Positions 6,958-16,351 of a stretch of DNA of 64,000 nt are shown in pieces. Both the position numbers and the translations under genes were made by a program. The stretch comes from Microbacterium azadirachtae (GTDB lineage: Bacteria; Actinomycetota; Actinomycetes; Actinomycetales; Microbacteriaceae). The notes beneath the pieces were generated by a model that did no database searches, was not told the DNA's origin, and worked only from the letters and a program-made list of their open reading frames with translations. Each line of letters begins with the position of its first letter. The first letter of the stretch is position 1. The DNA lies in the NCBI RefSeq assembly GCF_000956505.1, contig NZ_JYIX01000037.1, positions 276,129-340,128 on the forward strand, given 5' to 3'.

Positions 6958-7776
6958 ATGCAACGTCGCTCGAAGATCGCTTTCGGACTCGCCATCGCGG
7001 CGACCGCCACCCTCGCCCTCGCCGGCTGCTCGACCGGAGCGTCCTCCGATCCCAGCTCGAGTGCTGCCGGGGGTACGGACTACGGCCTCATCACGGCAGG
7101 GACCCTCACGGTCTGCTCCGACATCCCCTACAAGCCGTTCGAGTACGAGGAGTCGACCGGCTCCGGTCAGTACACCGGCTTCGACGTCGACCTGCTCACC
7201 GCGATCGCGAAGAAGCTCGACCTCAAGACCCAGTTCCAGGTCACGAACTTCGACACCCTGCAGTCCGGCACGGCGCTGCTCGCCGGCCAGTGCGACATGG
7301 GCGCCTCGGCCATGACGATCACCGACGACCGCAAGAAGAACATCGACTTCTCCGACCCGTACTACGACTCGCTGCAGTCGCTGCTGGTGAAGACGTCCTC
7401 CGGGATCAAGAGCATCAACGACCTCAGCGGCAAGAACGTCGGCGTGCAGCAGGGCACCACCGGCGAGAACTACGCGAAGGAGCACGCCAAGGGCGCCAAC
7501 CTCGTGCAGTTCTCCGACGACGGCGTGCTGTGGCCCGCCCTCCAGGGCGGACAGATCGACGCGATCCTGCAGGACTACCCGGTCAACCTCCAGCACGAGA
7601 AGGACGACAGCAGCTACAAGGTCGTCGAGCAGTACAAGACCGACGAGGCCTACGGCTTCGCGTTCGGGAAGGGCAAGAACGAGACCCTTCGGAAGGCGAT
7701 CAACGAGCAGCTGAAGGCGCTCAAGGACAACGGCGAGTACAAGACGATCTACGACAAGTACTTCTCCGCGAAGTGA
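6958..7776 (+). CDS. Polar amino-acid ABC transporter substrate-binding lipoprotein
   Basis: 272 residues. The signal peptide has lipobox LALAGCS (Cys24), so it is a membrane-anchored extracellular lipoprotein. The rest is a family-3 bacterial solute-binding protein (SBP_bac_3): GTLTVCSDIPYKPFEYEE, GFDVDLLTAIAKKLDL and GVQQGTTGENYAKE are family signatures. AGGAG lies 6 nt before the ATG. It is the first gene of a three-gene operon (binding protein, permease, ATPase). The ligand is probably a polar amino acid such as Gln or Glu, or a related compound. Confidence 0.93.
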   Translation: MQRRSKIAFGLAIAATATLALAGCSTGASSDPSSSAAGGTDYGLITAGTLTVCSDIPYKPFEYEESTGSGQYTGFDVDLLTAIAKKLDLKTQFQVTNFDTLQSGTALLAGQCDMGASAMTITDDRKKNIDFSDPYYDSLQSLLVKTSSGIKSINDLSGKNVGVQQGTTGENYAKEHAKGANLVQFSDDGVLWPALQGGQIDAILQDYPVNLQHEKDDSSYKVVEQYKTDEAYGFAFGKGKNETLRKAINEQLKALKDNGEYKTIYDKYFSAK

Positions 7777-7795
7777 CCGAGGGCCCACGCTCGAG

Positions 7796-8587
7796 ATGGC
7801 TCTGAAGAAGCGGACCCGCACGCGGGTCTACCACTACACCGTCTATGCGGTGATCATCGCGCTCATCGCCTGGGCCGCGATCGCCACCGACTGGCCGACG
7901 GTCATGAAGCAGTTCGCGAACCCCGAGGTCGCGATGAAGCTGCTTCCCGGCATCATCACCGTCGGTCTGAAGAACACGCTGCTGTTCACGATCGAGTCGT
8001 TCGCGGGCGGTCTGATCCTCGCCGTGATCCTCGCGCTCATGAAGCTCAGCAGCATCCCGCCGTTCCGGTGGGCGGCGACCGTGTGGATCGAGTTCTTCCG
8101 CGGCATCCCTGCGCTCATCACGATCTTCGGCTTCGGGATCATGCTGCCGATCGCGATGAAGGTGAAGATCCCCGGCGGCCCGGTCGGCGCGGCGACGCTC
8201 GGTCTGATCGTGGTGTCGTCCGCCTATATGGCGGAGACGATCCGCGCCGGCATCCAGGCCGTCCCGAAGGGGCAGACGGAGGCCGCAAGGTCGCTGGGCA
8301 TGTCCTCGACGCGGACCATGTTCTTCATCGTGCTGCCGCAGGGCTTCCGGATCATCATCCCGCCGCTCACGAACGAGTTCGTGCTGCTGCTGAAGGACAC
8401 GTCGCTCTTCTTCGTCATCGGCGCGACCCCGCTCACGTACGAGCTGACGACGTATGCCCGCAACGGGCTGTCCACCTACGCGAATGCCACGCCGATGGTG
8501 ATGGCCGCGCTGCTGTATCTGATCGTGACGATTCCGCTGACGCGGCTGACGGCCTGGCTCGAGCGCCGGTTGGCGAGGGGACGATGA
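7796..8587 (+). CDS. Amino-acid ABC transporter permease (HisM/GlnP type)
   Basis: 263-residue permease with about five membrane helices. It carries the family EAA loop ([30 protein letters not shown]) that docks the ATPase. It lies 19 bp after the binding-protein gene and overlaps the ATPase gene by 4 bp (ATGA at 8584-8587). Only one permease is present, so a homodimer is expected. Confidence 0.93.
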   Translation: MALKKRTRTRVYHYTVYAVIIALIAWAAIATDWPTVMKQFANPEVAMKLLPGIITVGLKNTLLFTIESFAGGLILAVILALMKLSSIPPFRWAATVWIEFFRGIPALITIFGFGIMLPIAMKVKIPGGPVGAATLGLIVVSSAYMAETIRAGIQAVPKGQTEAARSLGMSSTRTMFFIVLPQGFRIIIPPLTNEFVLLLKDTSLFFVIGATPLTYELTTYARNGLSTYANATPMVMAALLYLIVTIPLTRLTAWLERRLARGR

Positions 8588-9339
8588 GCACCGACCTGAT
8601 CAATCTGAATGCTCCGGCGATCGACGTACAGGGCCTCGTCAAGCACTACGGCGACAACGAGGTACTCAAGGGCATCGACCTGACGGTGCACGCCGGCGAG
8701 GTCGTCTGCGTGATCGGTCCCTCGGGGTCCGGCAAGTCGACGCTGCTGCGCTCGGTGAACATGCTCGAGGAGCCGACCGGCGGGAAGATCGTCGTCGAGG
8801 GGATCGACATCACCGATCCCGAGATCGACCTCGACCGCGTCCGCGCGCGCATCGGCATGGTGTTCCAGAGCTTCAACCTGTTCCCGCACATGAGCGTGCT
8901 CGGCAACCTGACGATCGCTCAGCGCCAGGTGAAGAAGCGCGGCAAGGCGGAGGCGGAGAAGGTCGCCAAGGCGATGCTGGAGCGTGTGGGCATGTCGCAC
9001 AAGGTCGATGCCTACCCGAGTCAGCTCTCCGGCGGTCAGCAGCAGCGCGTCGCGATCGCGCGGGCGCTGTGCATGAACCCCGACATGATGCTCTTCGACG
9101 AGCCCACGTCGGCGCTCGACCCCGAGCTCGTGGGCGAGGTGCTGCAGGTGATGCGGACGCTCGCCGACGAGGGCATGACCATGATGGTGGTCACGCACGA
9201 GATGGGCTTCGCCCGGGAGGTCGGCTCGCGCCTGATCTTCATGGACGGCGGGCACATCCTCGAGGAGGGCGACCCCCGCGAAGTGCTCGCGAACCCGCAG
9301 CATCAGCGCACGAAGGATTTCCTCGCGCGCGTGCTGTGA
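8584..9339 (+). CDS. Amino-acid ABC transporter ATP-binding protein (GlnQ type)
   Basis: 251-residue ATPase. Walker [10 protein letters not shown] is at 45-53, a Q-loop and the signature [15 protein letters not shown] are clear, Walker B is [13 protein letters not shown], and the H-loop is VTHEMGFA. The length is standard for the GlnQ/HisP class. The operon ends here and is followed by two consecutive perfect hairpins (9347-9370 and 9397-9438). Confidence 0.95.
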   Translation: MSTDLINLNAPAIDVQGLVKHYGDNEVLKGIDLTVHAGEVVCVIGPSGSGKSTLLRSVNMLEEPTGGKIVVEGIDITDPEIDLDRVRARIGMVFQSFNLFPHMSVLGNLTIAQRQVKKRGKAEAEKVAKAMLERVGMSHKVDAYPSQLSGGQQQRVAIARALCMNPDMMLFDEPTSALDPELVGEVLQVMRTLADEGMTMMVVTHEMGFAREVGSRLIFMDGGHILEEGDPREVLANPQHQRTKDFLARVL

Positions 9340-9346
9340 GACGCCA

Positions 9347-9370
9347 CGGCTGAGGGGTACCCCTCAGCCG
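9347..9370. terminator. Perfect 11-bp-stem palindrome after the amino-acid ABC operon
   Basis: CGGCTGAGGGG, a 2-nt centre TA, then the exact complement, beginning 7 bp after the stop codon. There is no T-tract, but position and stability suggest termination or 3' end protection. Confidence 0.65.
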
Positions 9371-9396
9371 CTGACCGGAAGCGCCGAGGAACGAGC

Positions 9397-9438
9397 ATGA
9401 GACGCGCCGGGGACTTATCGGTCCCCGGCGCGTCTCAT
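9397..9438. terminator. Perfect 18-bp-stem hairpin, second element after the ABC operon
   Basis: An 18-bp perfect stem (9397-9414 with 9421-9438) and a 6-nt loop TTATCG. It begins ATGAGAC and ends GTCTCAT, as does the hairpin at 30842-30876, with GC immediately before both. It isolates the ABC operon from the downstream lipid module. It may be a terminator or a member of a palindromic repeat family. Confidence 0.65.
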
Positions 9439-9544
9439 AGCGTTCTCCGAGCCTGATCGGGGCGCTCCCACCGGTTCCGCCGAGGCGGCACGGATTACGA
9501 TGGGTCGTCGCCCCGTCCGGAGGCGGGAACGGAGCACGCCCTTC

Positions 9545-10846
9545 ATGCCGCGATGGTTGCTGGAGCTGGACCTCGCCGACGGACCCGTGCCCTGGATCGT
9601 CTGGGGGCTCGCCGCGGCGGGCCTCGTCGCGCTGCTGATCCGGCCGCTCCGCCGGCGCTGGATCGTGCGCGCGGCGATTGCCGTGATCGCCGGCGCGCTC
9701 GTGGGCTGGTTCCTCGTGGTGCTCGTCGACGTCGCCGACCTGTTCGGCGTGCCGATGCCCGACGCGGTGAAGTGGTGGACCTCGGGCGGCTTCGCCCTGA
9801 TCGGGCTGGCGATCGTGAGCCTGTGGGATTCGCGCTGGTGGCGCAAGGCCGTCGCGATCCTGACCGTGATCGCCTCCGTGCTCTCGATGGGCATCGGGAT
9901 CAATCAGGCGTTCGCGCTGGATCGCACCCTCGGCGACATCCTCGGCATCAACACGCTCGGCCCGCTGGACCACTTCGCACCACCGCTGACCACGCAGGAT
10001 CCGTCCGCGAAGCCGCTGGCCGAGACCTGGACGCCCCCTGCGGACATGCCGACCCGCGGACGGTTCGGCGCGCTCTCCGGCGCGAACGCGCTGAAGTCCT
10101 CCGCGGGGTTCAAGCCCCGCGAGGCGACCGTCTACCTGCCCCCGGCCGCGCTCGTGAAGGATCCGCCCGCCCTTCCCGTCGTGGTCTTCATGATGGGACT
10201 GCCGGGCTACCCGAATCCGCATCCGATGGTGGACGTCATGAACGAGTTCGCCGCGAAGCACGACGGTCTCGCGCCCATCGTCATCATCGCCGACCAGCTC
10301 GGTGCGCAGGATCAGAACCCCGGTTGCGTCGACTCGGCCGCCTATGGCGGCGTCGAGACCTACTTCAACAAGGACATCCCGGACTGGATCCGGGGGCACC
10401 TGCGGGTGCAGCAGGATCCGAAGTACTGGACCATCGCCGGGTATTCGAACGGCGGGGCGTGCGCATTCATCTACGGCGCCAGGCATCCCGACATCTGGGG
10501 GAACATCGCCACCGCGTCCGGTGAGCCGTGGTCGGGCTTCGGTGACCCCAAGTCGGTCGAGAAGGCGTTCAAGGGCGACCAGGCCGCCTTCGACGCCAAC
10601 AAGCCGGAGGCGATCCTCGCCGAGCACCCCGGAGCGTACGCGGGGCACTACGCGATCTTCGCGGCCGGGGCGCTCGACAAGAAGTACGGGCCCGCGAACC
10701 GCGTCTCCGCGGGCCTCGCGGAGACGGCGGGCTTCACCACCACCTACTACCTCGTGCCGAACGCCACCCATACCGGACCGGGCCTGCGCGGCGGCCTGGT
10801 GAAGGCGTTCGAGGTGCTCTACCCGCGCCTGGGACTCTCCCGATGA
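9545..10846 (+). CDS. Membrane-anchored alpha/beta hydrolase (esterase-D-like), paired with an aminoacyl-lipid synthase
   Basis: 433 residues. Four membrane helices (about 15-33, 39-63, 77-94, 102-122) are followed by an extracytoplasmic alpha/beta hydrolase of the esterase-D/PF00756 type. Nucleophile Ser301 sits in GYSNG, and His409 (NATHTGPG) is a likely catalytic histidine. An upstream ATG at 9500 lacks a ribosome site and overlaps TTACGAT, which recurs before the paralogue and looks like a -10 box, so 9545 is preferred. The stop overlaps the synthase start by 4 bp. Inference: it hydrolyses aminoacyl lipids (AhyD-like) or other envelope esters. Confidence 0.8.
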   Translation: MPRWLLELDLADGPVPWIVWGLAAAGLVALLIRPLRRRWIVRAAIAVIAGALVGWFLVVLVDVADLFGVPMPDAVKWWTSGGFALIGLAIVSLWDSRWWRKAVAILTVIASVLSMGIGINQAFALDRTLGDILGINTLGPLDHFAPPLTTQDPSAKPLAETWTPPADMPTRGRFGALSGANALKSSAGFKPREATVYLPPAALVKDPPALPVVVFMMGLPGYPNPHPMVDVMNEFAAKHDGLAPIVIIADQLGAQDQNPGCVDSAAYGGVETYFNKDIPDWIRGHLRVQQDPKYWTIAGYSNGGACAFIYGARHPDIWGNIATASGEPWSGFGDPKSVEKAFKGDQAAFDANKPEAILAEHPGAYAGHYAIFAAGALDKKYGPANRVSAGLAETAGFTTTYYLVPNATHTGPGLRGGLVKAFEVLYPRLGLSR

Positions 10847-13311
10847 CCTCCTCGCGGGCGATGACGGCGGTGCTCGCCGTGGCGCGCAGGGCCGGGCGCT
10901 ACGCGCGCCGCCATCCGTTCGCCGTGGGGCTGACCGTCCTGCTCCTGGTCAGCGGTCTGGCGCTGGGACCCCTCCGGGGCTCTCGCCCTGCGGGGATCGG
11001 GCTCAGCCCGCTCGCGTTCGGACGCGAGCGGGAGTGGTGGACGCCGCTGACGGCGCTGCTCGTGCCGGACTCGTGGGGCGGCCTCCTGCTGTCCGCCGCG
11101 CTCGCGCTCACGCTGCTGGCCTATGCGGAACGGCTGATGGGAACCTGGCGCGTCGTGAGCGCCTTCCTCGTCACGGGCGTGCTCGGCGGCCTGCTCGGCC
11201 TCGGGATTCAGTCGCTGGCCTGGTCGTGGGGGCAGGTGTGGGCGCGGATCGACGCCCGCGGCGCCGTGCTGGATCCCTCGATCGGGATCTTCGGCGCGAT
11301 CCTGGCGGGCAGCGCATTCGCACCGGCCCTGTACCGCCGCCGGATCCGCCTGCTCGGCCTCTCGCTCCTCGTCACCTACACGCTGTACGGCGGCGATGCG
11401 GACAGCGTCTACCGCCTGCTGGCCGCGCTCGCCGGTCTCATCCTCGGCGTGATCCTCACGAGCGGCCGGCCCCGGCCCGCCTGGTACCGCAGCTCCTACC
11501 ACGAGACGAGGACCCTCACCGCGGCCATGGTCGCGGTGACCGGCCTCGGCCCGCTGATCGTGCTCCTCACCGGCGTCGGCATCGGGCCGCTGGCTCCCGT
11601 GGTCGCGGGACTGCGCGGCGTCGACATCTCCGGAATCGCCGACGCGTGCGCACAGAACAACGCGTCCGCGCACTGCGTCGCCGGGGTGACCACCGCGGTC
11701 GCGGCCGGGACCGGCGTCGTGCTGATGAGTCTCGTCCCGCTGCTGCTCAGCCTGGTCGCGGCGTGGGGGCTGCGCTCGGGGCGCCGCGCCGCATGGTTCC
11801 TCGCGATCGGCGTGAACGCGATGATGGCCCTGCTCACCGGTCTCAGCGTGGCCACCCGCTCGCTCCGCGAGCCGACGGACGTGATCCAGATCGACCGGCA
11901 GTTCCCCGGATTCTCCGTGCTGGCGATCCTCGTCCCGGTCGGGATGTGCATCCTGCTCGCGATCACGCATCGCCGGTTCGCGGTGCGCGCCTCTCGCCGT
12001 GCGGTGCGGCGGTTCTCGCTCACGATCGGGATCGCGTTCGTCGTGCTGGCCGCAACGAACATGATCCTGGTCTCGGCCGTCTCGCACTCGCCGTCGTTCT
12101 GGTCGTCCCTGGCGACGACGCTGCGCCGGTTCCTCCCGACGATCATCGGCCGCCCGAGCGGGCACACGCCCCTCACCGGAATCGCACTCGCGCTGCACCG
12201 CGACGTGGGCGCCCTATTCTGGCTGGTCTTCGCGATCGCCATGGTGGCGCTGCTGCTGGGACGTTCGCGCAAGGCCGCGGACGATGCGGAGCGGTTCCGC
12301 ACCCAGCTGCGGACGACCGACGGCGGCACGCTCGGGTTCATGGGCACCTGGGAGGGCAACGCGCACTGGTTCACGGCGGACGGCCGCGGTGCGGTCGCCT
12401 ACCGCGTCGTGAACGACATCGCGATCGCCGTGGGGGACCCTGTCTGCACTCCGGGCGACACGGCGAAGACCATCCGCGGGTTCCTGGACTTCTGCGACGC
12501 GAACGCCTGGACCGCGGTGTTCTACAGCACGCACGAGGAGTTCGCCCCGGCGTTCAGGGACCTCGGCTGGAAGAGCATCTCGGTGGCGGAGGAGACCGTC
12601 GTGCCGCTCGAGCGGTTCGAGCTCACCGGCAAGGTGTGGACGAAGGTGCGCCAGCCGTACAACCGCGGACAGCGCGACGGGCTCACGACCCTCTGGACCA
12701 CGTGGGAGCAGCTGCCGGCGGGCCTGGTCGCGCAGCTGGACGCCCTCAGCGAGCAGTGGATCGCGGAGAAGGCGCTGCCGGAGATGCGCTTCACCCTGGG
12801 CGGGATGGAGGAGCTCAGGGATCCGGACGTCGAGATCCTGCTCGCGATCGGTCCCGAGGGCGAGCTGCAGGCGGTGACGAGCTGGATGCCCGTGTGGCGC
12901 GAGGGGGAGCTGGTCGGTCGCACGCTCGACTTCATGCGCCGTGCCGACGGTGCGATGCCCGGTGTGATGGAGTTCGCGATCGCCTCGGCCGCGCTGCACA
13001 TGAAGGAGCAGGGGCTCGAGGTCATGAGCCTCTCCGGTGCGCCGCTCGCACAGACCGTGGACGGCGACGCCGACGCGGACCCCGACATCACCCGGCTTCT
13101 GGGCTGGCTGAGCCGGGTGCTCGAGCCCGCGTACGGCTTCGCCTCGCTGCTGCGGTACAAGGGCAAGTTCAACCCCGAGTACCGTCCGATGCATCTGTTC
13201 TACGCGGACAACGGGCAACTTCCGGCGATCGGGCTCGCGATCGGGCGCGCATACCTGCCCAACGCCTCGCCGGCCGAGTACGTGGCCCTGGCGCGATCGC
13301 TCGCGGGCTGA
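10843..13311 (+). CDS. MprF-like aminoacyl-lipid synthetase (DUF2156) with a rhomboid-like membrane domain
   Basis: 822 residues. The membrane half has a rhomboid-like block at about 65-205 (WWTPLTALL, AERLMGTWRVVSAFLVTG, DPSIGIFGAI), where the catalytic serine motif GxSG reads GIFG (148-151) and the usual histidine is absent, so it should not be a protease. More membrane helices follow to about 475. The C-terminal 330 residues form the DUF2156/GNAT-like aminoacyl-tRNA:lipid transferase domain (LGFMGTWEGNAHWFTADGRG, GDPVC, LRYKGKFNPEYRPMHLFY). It should transfer an amino acid from aminoacyl-tRNA to phosphatidylglycerol or diacylglycerol, altering surface charge. It is coupled by 4 bp to a hydrolase. 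The amino acid is unknown. Confidence 0.85.
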   Translation: MTSSRAMTAVLAVARRAGRYARRHPFAVGLTVLLLVSGLALGPLRGSRPAGIGLSPLAFGREREWWTPLTALLVPDSWGGLLLSAALALTLLAYAERLMGTWRVVSAFLVTGVLGGLLGLGIQSLAWSWGQVWARIDARGAVLDPSIGIFGAILAGSAFAPALYRRRIRLLGLSLLVTYTLYGGDADSVYRLLAALAGLILGVILTSGRPRPAWYRSSYHETRTLTAAMVAVTGLGPLIVLLTGVGIGPLAPVVAGLRGVDISGIADACAQNNASAHCVAGVTTAVAAGTGVVLMSLVPLLLSLVAAWGLRSGRRAAWFLAIGVNAMMALLTGLSVATRSLREPTDVIQIDRQFPGFSVLAILVPVGMCILLAITHRRFAVRASRRAVRRFSLTIGIAFVVLAATNMILVSAVSHSPSFWSSLATTLRRFLPTIIGRPSGHTPLTGIALALHRDVGALFWLVFAIAMVALLLGRSRKAADDAERFRTQLRTTDGGTLGFMGTWEGNAHWFTADGRGAVAYRVVNDIAIAVGDPVCTPGDTAKTIRGFLDFCDANAWTAVFYSTHEEFAPAFRDLGWKSISVAEETVVPLERFELTGKVWTKVRQPYNRGQRDGLTTLWTTWEQLPAGLVAQLDALSEQWIAEKALPEMRFTLGGMEELRDPDVEILLAIGPEGELQAVTSWMPVWREGELVGRTLDFMRRADGAMPGVMEFAIASAALHMKEQGLEVMSLSGAPLAQTVDGDADADPDITRLLGWLSRVLEPAYGFASLLRYKGKFNPEYRPMHLFYADNGQLPAIGLAIGRAYLPNASPAEYVALARSLAG

Positions 13312-13326
13312 CCCGCCGGACGCGAC

Positions 13327-13355
13327 GGAGGCGCCGTCCCTGGGACGGCGCCTCC
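13327..13355. terminator. Bidirectional GC-rich terminator hairpin
   Basis: The stem GGAGGCGCCGTCCC is perfectly repeated as its complement around a single central base (effective loop about 5 nt). It lies between the convergent ends of the synthetase gene (13311) and the YegP-like gene (13388), so it can serve both strands. Confidence 0.75.
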
Positions 13356-13387
13356 GCGATCGGCTCAGCCGGCAATCGATGCCCGGC

Positions 13388-13570
13388 TCAGTCCTCGGTC
13401 TCGACGACCTCGGCGTCCGCAGCGTTGCGGCGGATCGAGTCGATGCCGCTCAGCGCACCCGACTTCGACGAATAGCTCTGGCCGCTGGCGATGATCTCGC
13501 CGTTGCCGGCCTTGAGGCGGAAACGCCACTTGCCGCTCTTGTCCTCGTAGAGTTCGAACTTGCCTGCCAT
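13388..13570 (-). CDS. YegP-family (DUF1508) small protein
   Basis: 60 residues forming one DUF1508/YegP unit: MAGKFELYEDKSGKWRFRLK, NGEIIASGQSYSSKSGALSGIDSIRRNA. Many YegP proteins have two tandem units; this has one. The start at MAGKF is set by GGAGGAG just upstream. Function is unknown; the fold is a small beta-beta-beta-alpha domain. It is antiparallel to the flanking lipid genes and probably unrelated to them. Confidence 0.93.
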   Translation of the reverse strand: MAGKFELYEDKSGKWRFRLKAGNGEIIASGQSYSSKSGALSGIDSIRRNAADAEVVETED

Positions 13571-13734
13571 GGTGCTCCTCCCGGAACCGCGGGGCGGCCC
13601 TCGCCCCACGCTCAAACTAGCGGGGACCCCGATCGGGCGTCGTGATTCCCGATCATGTGTTTCCTGTGCGTCGGCGAGCCCGGATCCGGTCGTCGTTACG
13701 ATGGGGCCACGCAGGGTCAGGAGGCGAGTGCGGG

Positions 13735-14721
13735 ATGTCCTCTTCGATGACGCGCGGCCGGAGCCGAGCCGTCCTGCTCGCGGTGGGAGCGCTGGCCGTC
13801 CTGGTCGGCGTGATCGGTCGGCCCTGGTCGCCGGCTCCGGCGCCGCCGCACGCCACGGCCGCGGGCTCCGCGATGCCGCTCTTCGAGACCTGGATCCCGC
13901 CCGCAGGTCTGCCGGCGAAAGGCACGGTGACCCGGCTCACGGGGGAGGAGCGCATCCCCTCGTCCGCGGGCTTCGTCCCGCGGGACGCCTCGCTCTATCG
14001 GCCTCCCGCCGCGCTCGTGCCGGATCCGCCCCCCTTGCCGCTCGTGGTCTTCATGATGGGCGAGCCGGGGGATCCGGACCCGTCGTTCGTCGCCGCCGCG
14101 ATGGACCGGCTCGCCGCCGCGCACCGCGGACTGGCCCCGATCGTGATCGTGGCGGATCAGCTCGGATCCGAGGACGACAACCCGGCGTGCGTGGACTCGG
14201 CGGCCTACGGCGGTGTGGAGACGTACTTCACGAAGGACATCCCCGCCTGGGCGCGCAGCCACCTGCGGGTGCAGCCGAGTCCGGCGGCGTGGACGATCGC
14301 GGGATTCTCGAACGGCGGCGGATGCGCGCTGGACTGGGGCCTCGCAGATCCCGGCCTGTGGGGCGGGATCGTGAGCATCGCGGGGGAGTCGTATCAGGGC
14401 ACCGAGTTCCCGGACGAGGTGCTCCAGCAGGTCTTCGAGGGCGATCAGAGCGCCTATGACGCGGCCAAGCCCGCGGCCAGGGCCGCGCAGAACTCCGGTC
14501 GCTTCGACGGGCACGTGGCCCTGTTCGCCGCCGGGGACGAGGACGCGTTCTTCATGGCCCAGGTGCAGCTGTCCGCGCAGATCACGGAGCAGGCGGGCTT
14601 CCGGACGCAGGTGTTCGCGATCCCGGGCGAGGATCACGTCGAATCGCTCCCCGAGGGGCTGCGGGCGACGTTCGGCGCCCTGTTCCCGCACCTCGGGCTC
14701 GCTCCGTCCGGGGGCGGTTGA
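13735..14721 (+). CDS. Secreted/anchored alpha/beta hydrolase, paralogue of the 9545 gene
   Basis: 328 residues with one N-terminal signal anchor (about 12-28). The extracytoplasmic hydrolase closely resembles the second half of the 9545 product: shared CVDSAAYGGVETYF, KDIPxW, HLRVQ and GFSNGGG (Ser192), with a likely catalytic His301 in GEDHVESL. The four-helix membrane domain is missing, so the paralogues differ in membrane context. AGGAGG lies 10 nt before the ATG. A TTACGATGGG element upstream matches the one before the 9545 gene, suggesting shared promoter architecture. Likely substrate: an envelope ester, possibly aminoacyl lipid. Confidence 0.82.
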   Translation: MSSSMTRGRSRAVLLAVGALAVLVGVIGRPWSPAPAPPHATAAGSAMPLFETWIPPAGLPAKGTVTRLTGEERIPSSAGFVPRDASLYRPPAALVPDPPPLPLVVFMMGEPGDPDPSFVAAAMDRLAAAHRGLAPIVIVADQLGSEDDNPACVDSAAYGGVETYFTKDIPAWARSHLRVQPSPAAWTIAGFSNGGGCALDWGLADPGLWGGIVSIAGESYQGTEFPDEVLQQVFEGDQSAYDAAKPAARAAQNSGRFDGHVALFAAGDEDAFFMAQVQLSAQITEQAGFRTQVFAIPGEDHVESLPEGLRATFGALFPHLGLAPSGGG

Positions 14722-14744
14722 GGGAGACGCGTGCGCCGACCCCG

Positions 14745-16316
14745 TTACGCGCGCTCGCGGCGGCGAGACGCCGGCGCCCCGCCTTCTTCGCGGTCCTCGA
14801 GCAGGCGGGCGAGCACCTCGGCGCGGTTGCGCACACCGAGCTTGCGGAAGGCGTTCGTGAGGTGCACTTCTACCGTGCGTTCGGAGATCCCCAGCTCGAG
14901 CCCGATCTCGCGGTTGCGCAGACCGCGCGCGAGCAGGTCGATCACGCCGCTCTCGCGCGCCGTGAGCAGGGCCAGCGCGGGGAACCCTGGTCGCGTCGCG
15001 CGCTCGTCCACGGCGGTGCAGCTGACCGCGACCGTGCTCGCGCCGTCGACGTCCGGGACGACGGCATAGCCGACCGTCCGCCCTGGACGCAGCGCGATCA
15101 GCGCAGGACCGAAGCCCTGGACGAGTTCCGGAGCGTCGTCCTGGAGGGCGACGAGAGCGCTCGAGGTCACGCCGCCGCCGATGTGCGTCATGGGCAGGCG
15201 GACGAGGGCGTCGCCGAGGACGGTGGCAGCCTCCGCCGCGCGTCCTGCGTGCAGCAGGAACCCCGCCTGCTGACCTCGCACGTGCGCCTCGATCAAGGGG
15301 CTCAGCGGACCGGGGGCGGAGTTCCACGGCCACACCTCGGCCGCGGGGATGACGCTCAGGTAGAGCCGGGCGTGACGCTCGTCCGCCTCGTCCGGCGAGG
15401 TCCACCAGATCTCCGCGATCGAGTCGATGCCGGTCAGTGCGGCATGGTCCGTCGCCGTCGCCGCGGCGGACCGCAGGAGAGGGAGCTGGCTCGCGACGCG
15501 GGCGAGGGCATCCGCGCCCTCGTCCGGCCCGTCGAGGAAGCTCTGCGCGACGCGGCGTCCGGTCTGCGCCTGGGCCCTGAGGTCCCCCTCGCCGAGCTCG
15601 GCGGCCTGGAACAGGCGCACCGCGTCGTCGAAGCAGCCGAGCACGAGGGCGCTGCGCGCGCCGAGCATCGCCGCGTTGCTGCGGGTCGCTGCAGCGCCGG
15701 CGAGGGCGCGCGCAGAGGCGATCCGGAACGCGGCCTCCGGGTTGCCGCGGGTCAGCAGCCGCTGGCCGACCGCGATGAGGGCGCGCAGTGCTCGCGGATC
15801 CGTCTCCGCCCTGCCGTGCACGGCGTGCCAGAGGCCGACGTCGGCGAGGCCGTGCTGACGGTGGGCGAGCCAGAGCGCGCGATGGATCGTCTCGCACTCC
15901 GCCGCGTCAGCGCCCGCGAGCATCGCGCTCCGGTCGGCTTCGGAGAGGAAGCGGAACCGGCCAGCGGAGAACCGCACGGTGCGCTGCACCCCCTCGGAGA
16001 TCACGACGCGGGTGTCGGTCGCCGTCGCGGCGAGGAGGACGTCCGCGCGGTCGGTCACGGAGAGCGCGGCGGCGAGCAGGAGACGCCGCACGCCGGGTTC
16101 GGCCTCCGTCGCCGCCGCCGTCGCCAGTGGCCACACGTCCGGCAGGACCGCGAGGCCCGCGCGCTGGGCGGCGGAAAGGCGGTCACCGACCGTCTTCAGG
16201 TGCTCCGTCGTGATCCCCGGAAGCGCCGACAGGCGACCGGCGACCTGCGGCGCCACGGGCGCGGCGGAGGAGCCCTGGACCAGGGGGAGTGCGCTCAGAG
16301 CCTCGGGGGGACGCAT
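14745..16316 (-). CDS. LuxR-family regulator with a long non-enzymatic N-terminal region
   Basis: 523 residues. The C-terminal LuxR/FixJ HTH is at about 450-510 (LTARESGVIDLLARGLRNREIGLELGISERTVEVHLTNAFRKLGV). The preceding 440 residues are Ala/Leu-rich helical repeats resembling the TPR-like arm of large LuxR (LAL/MalT-type) regulators, but the N-terminal P-loop ATPase is absent. It starts 35 bp after the ABC ATPase gene on the same strand, so it may be the last gene of that operon; it converges on the hydrolase gene. Confidence 0.85.
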   Translation of the reverse strand: MRPPEALSALPLVQGSSAAPVAPQVAGRLSALPGITTEHLKTVGDRLSAAQRAGLAVLPDVWPLATAAATEAEPGVRRLLLAAALSVTDRADVLLAATATDTRVVISEGVQRTVRFSAGRFRFLSEADRSAMLAGADAAECETIHRALWLAHRQHGLADVGLWHAVHGRAETDPRALRALIAVGQRLLTRGNPEAAFRIASARALAGAAATRSNAAMLGARSALVLGCFDDAVRLFQAAELGEGDLRAQAQTGRRVAQSFLDGPDEGADALARVASQLPLLRSAAATATDHAALTGIDSIAEIWWTSPDEADERHARLYLSVIPAAEVWPWNSAPGPLSPLIEAHVRGQQAGFLLHAGRAAEAATVLGDALVRLPMTHIGGGVTSSALVALQDDAPELVQGFGPALIALRPGRTVGYAVVPDVDGASTVAVSCTAVDERATRPGFPALALLTARESGVIDLLARGLRNREIGLELGISERTVEVHLTNAFRKLGVRNRAEVLARLLEDREEGGAPASRRRERA

Positions 16317-16351
16317 GATCCGATCCTGTCAGACGGGCGCACGCTCCCGTC

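Noticed and set aside
9347..9438. Attachment site or insertion-sequence ends
   Set aside because: Perfect hairpins directly after an operon are explained as terminators or small palindromic elements; no transposase is present.
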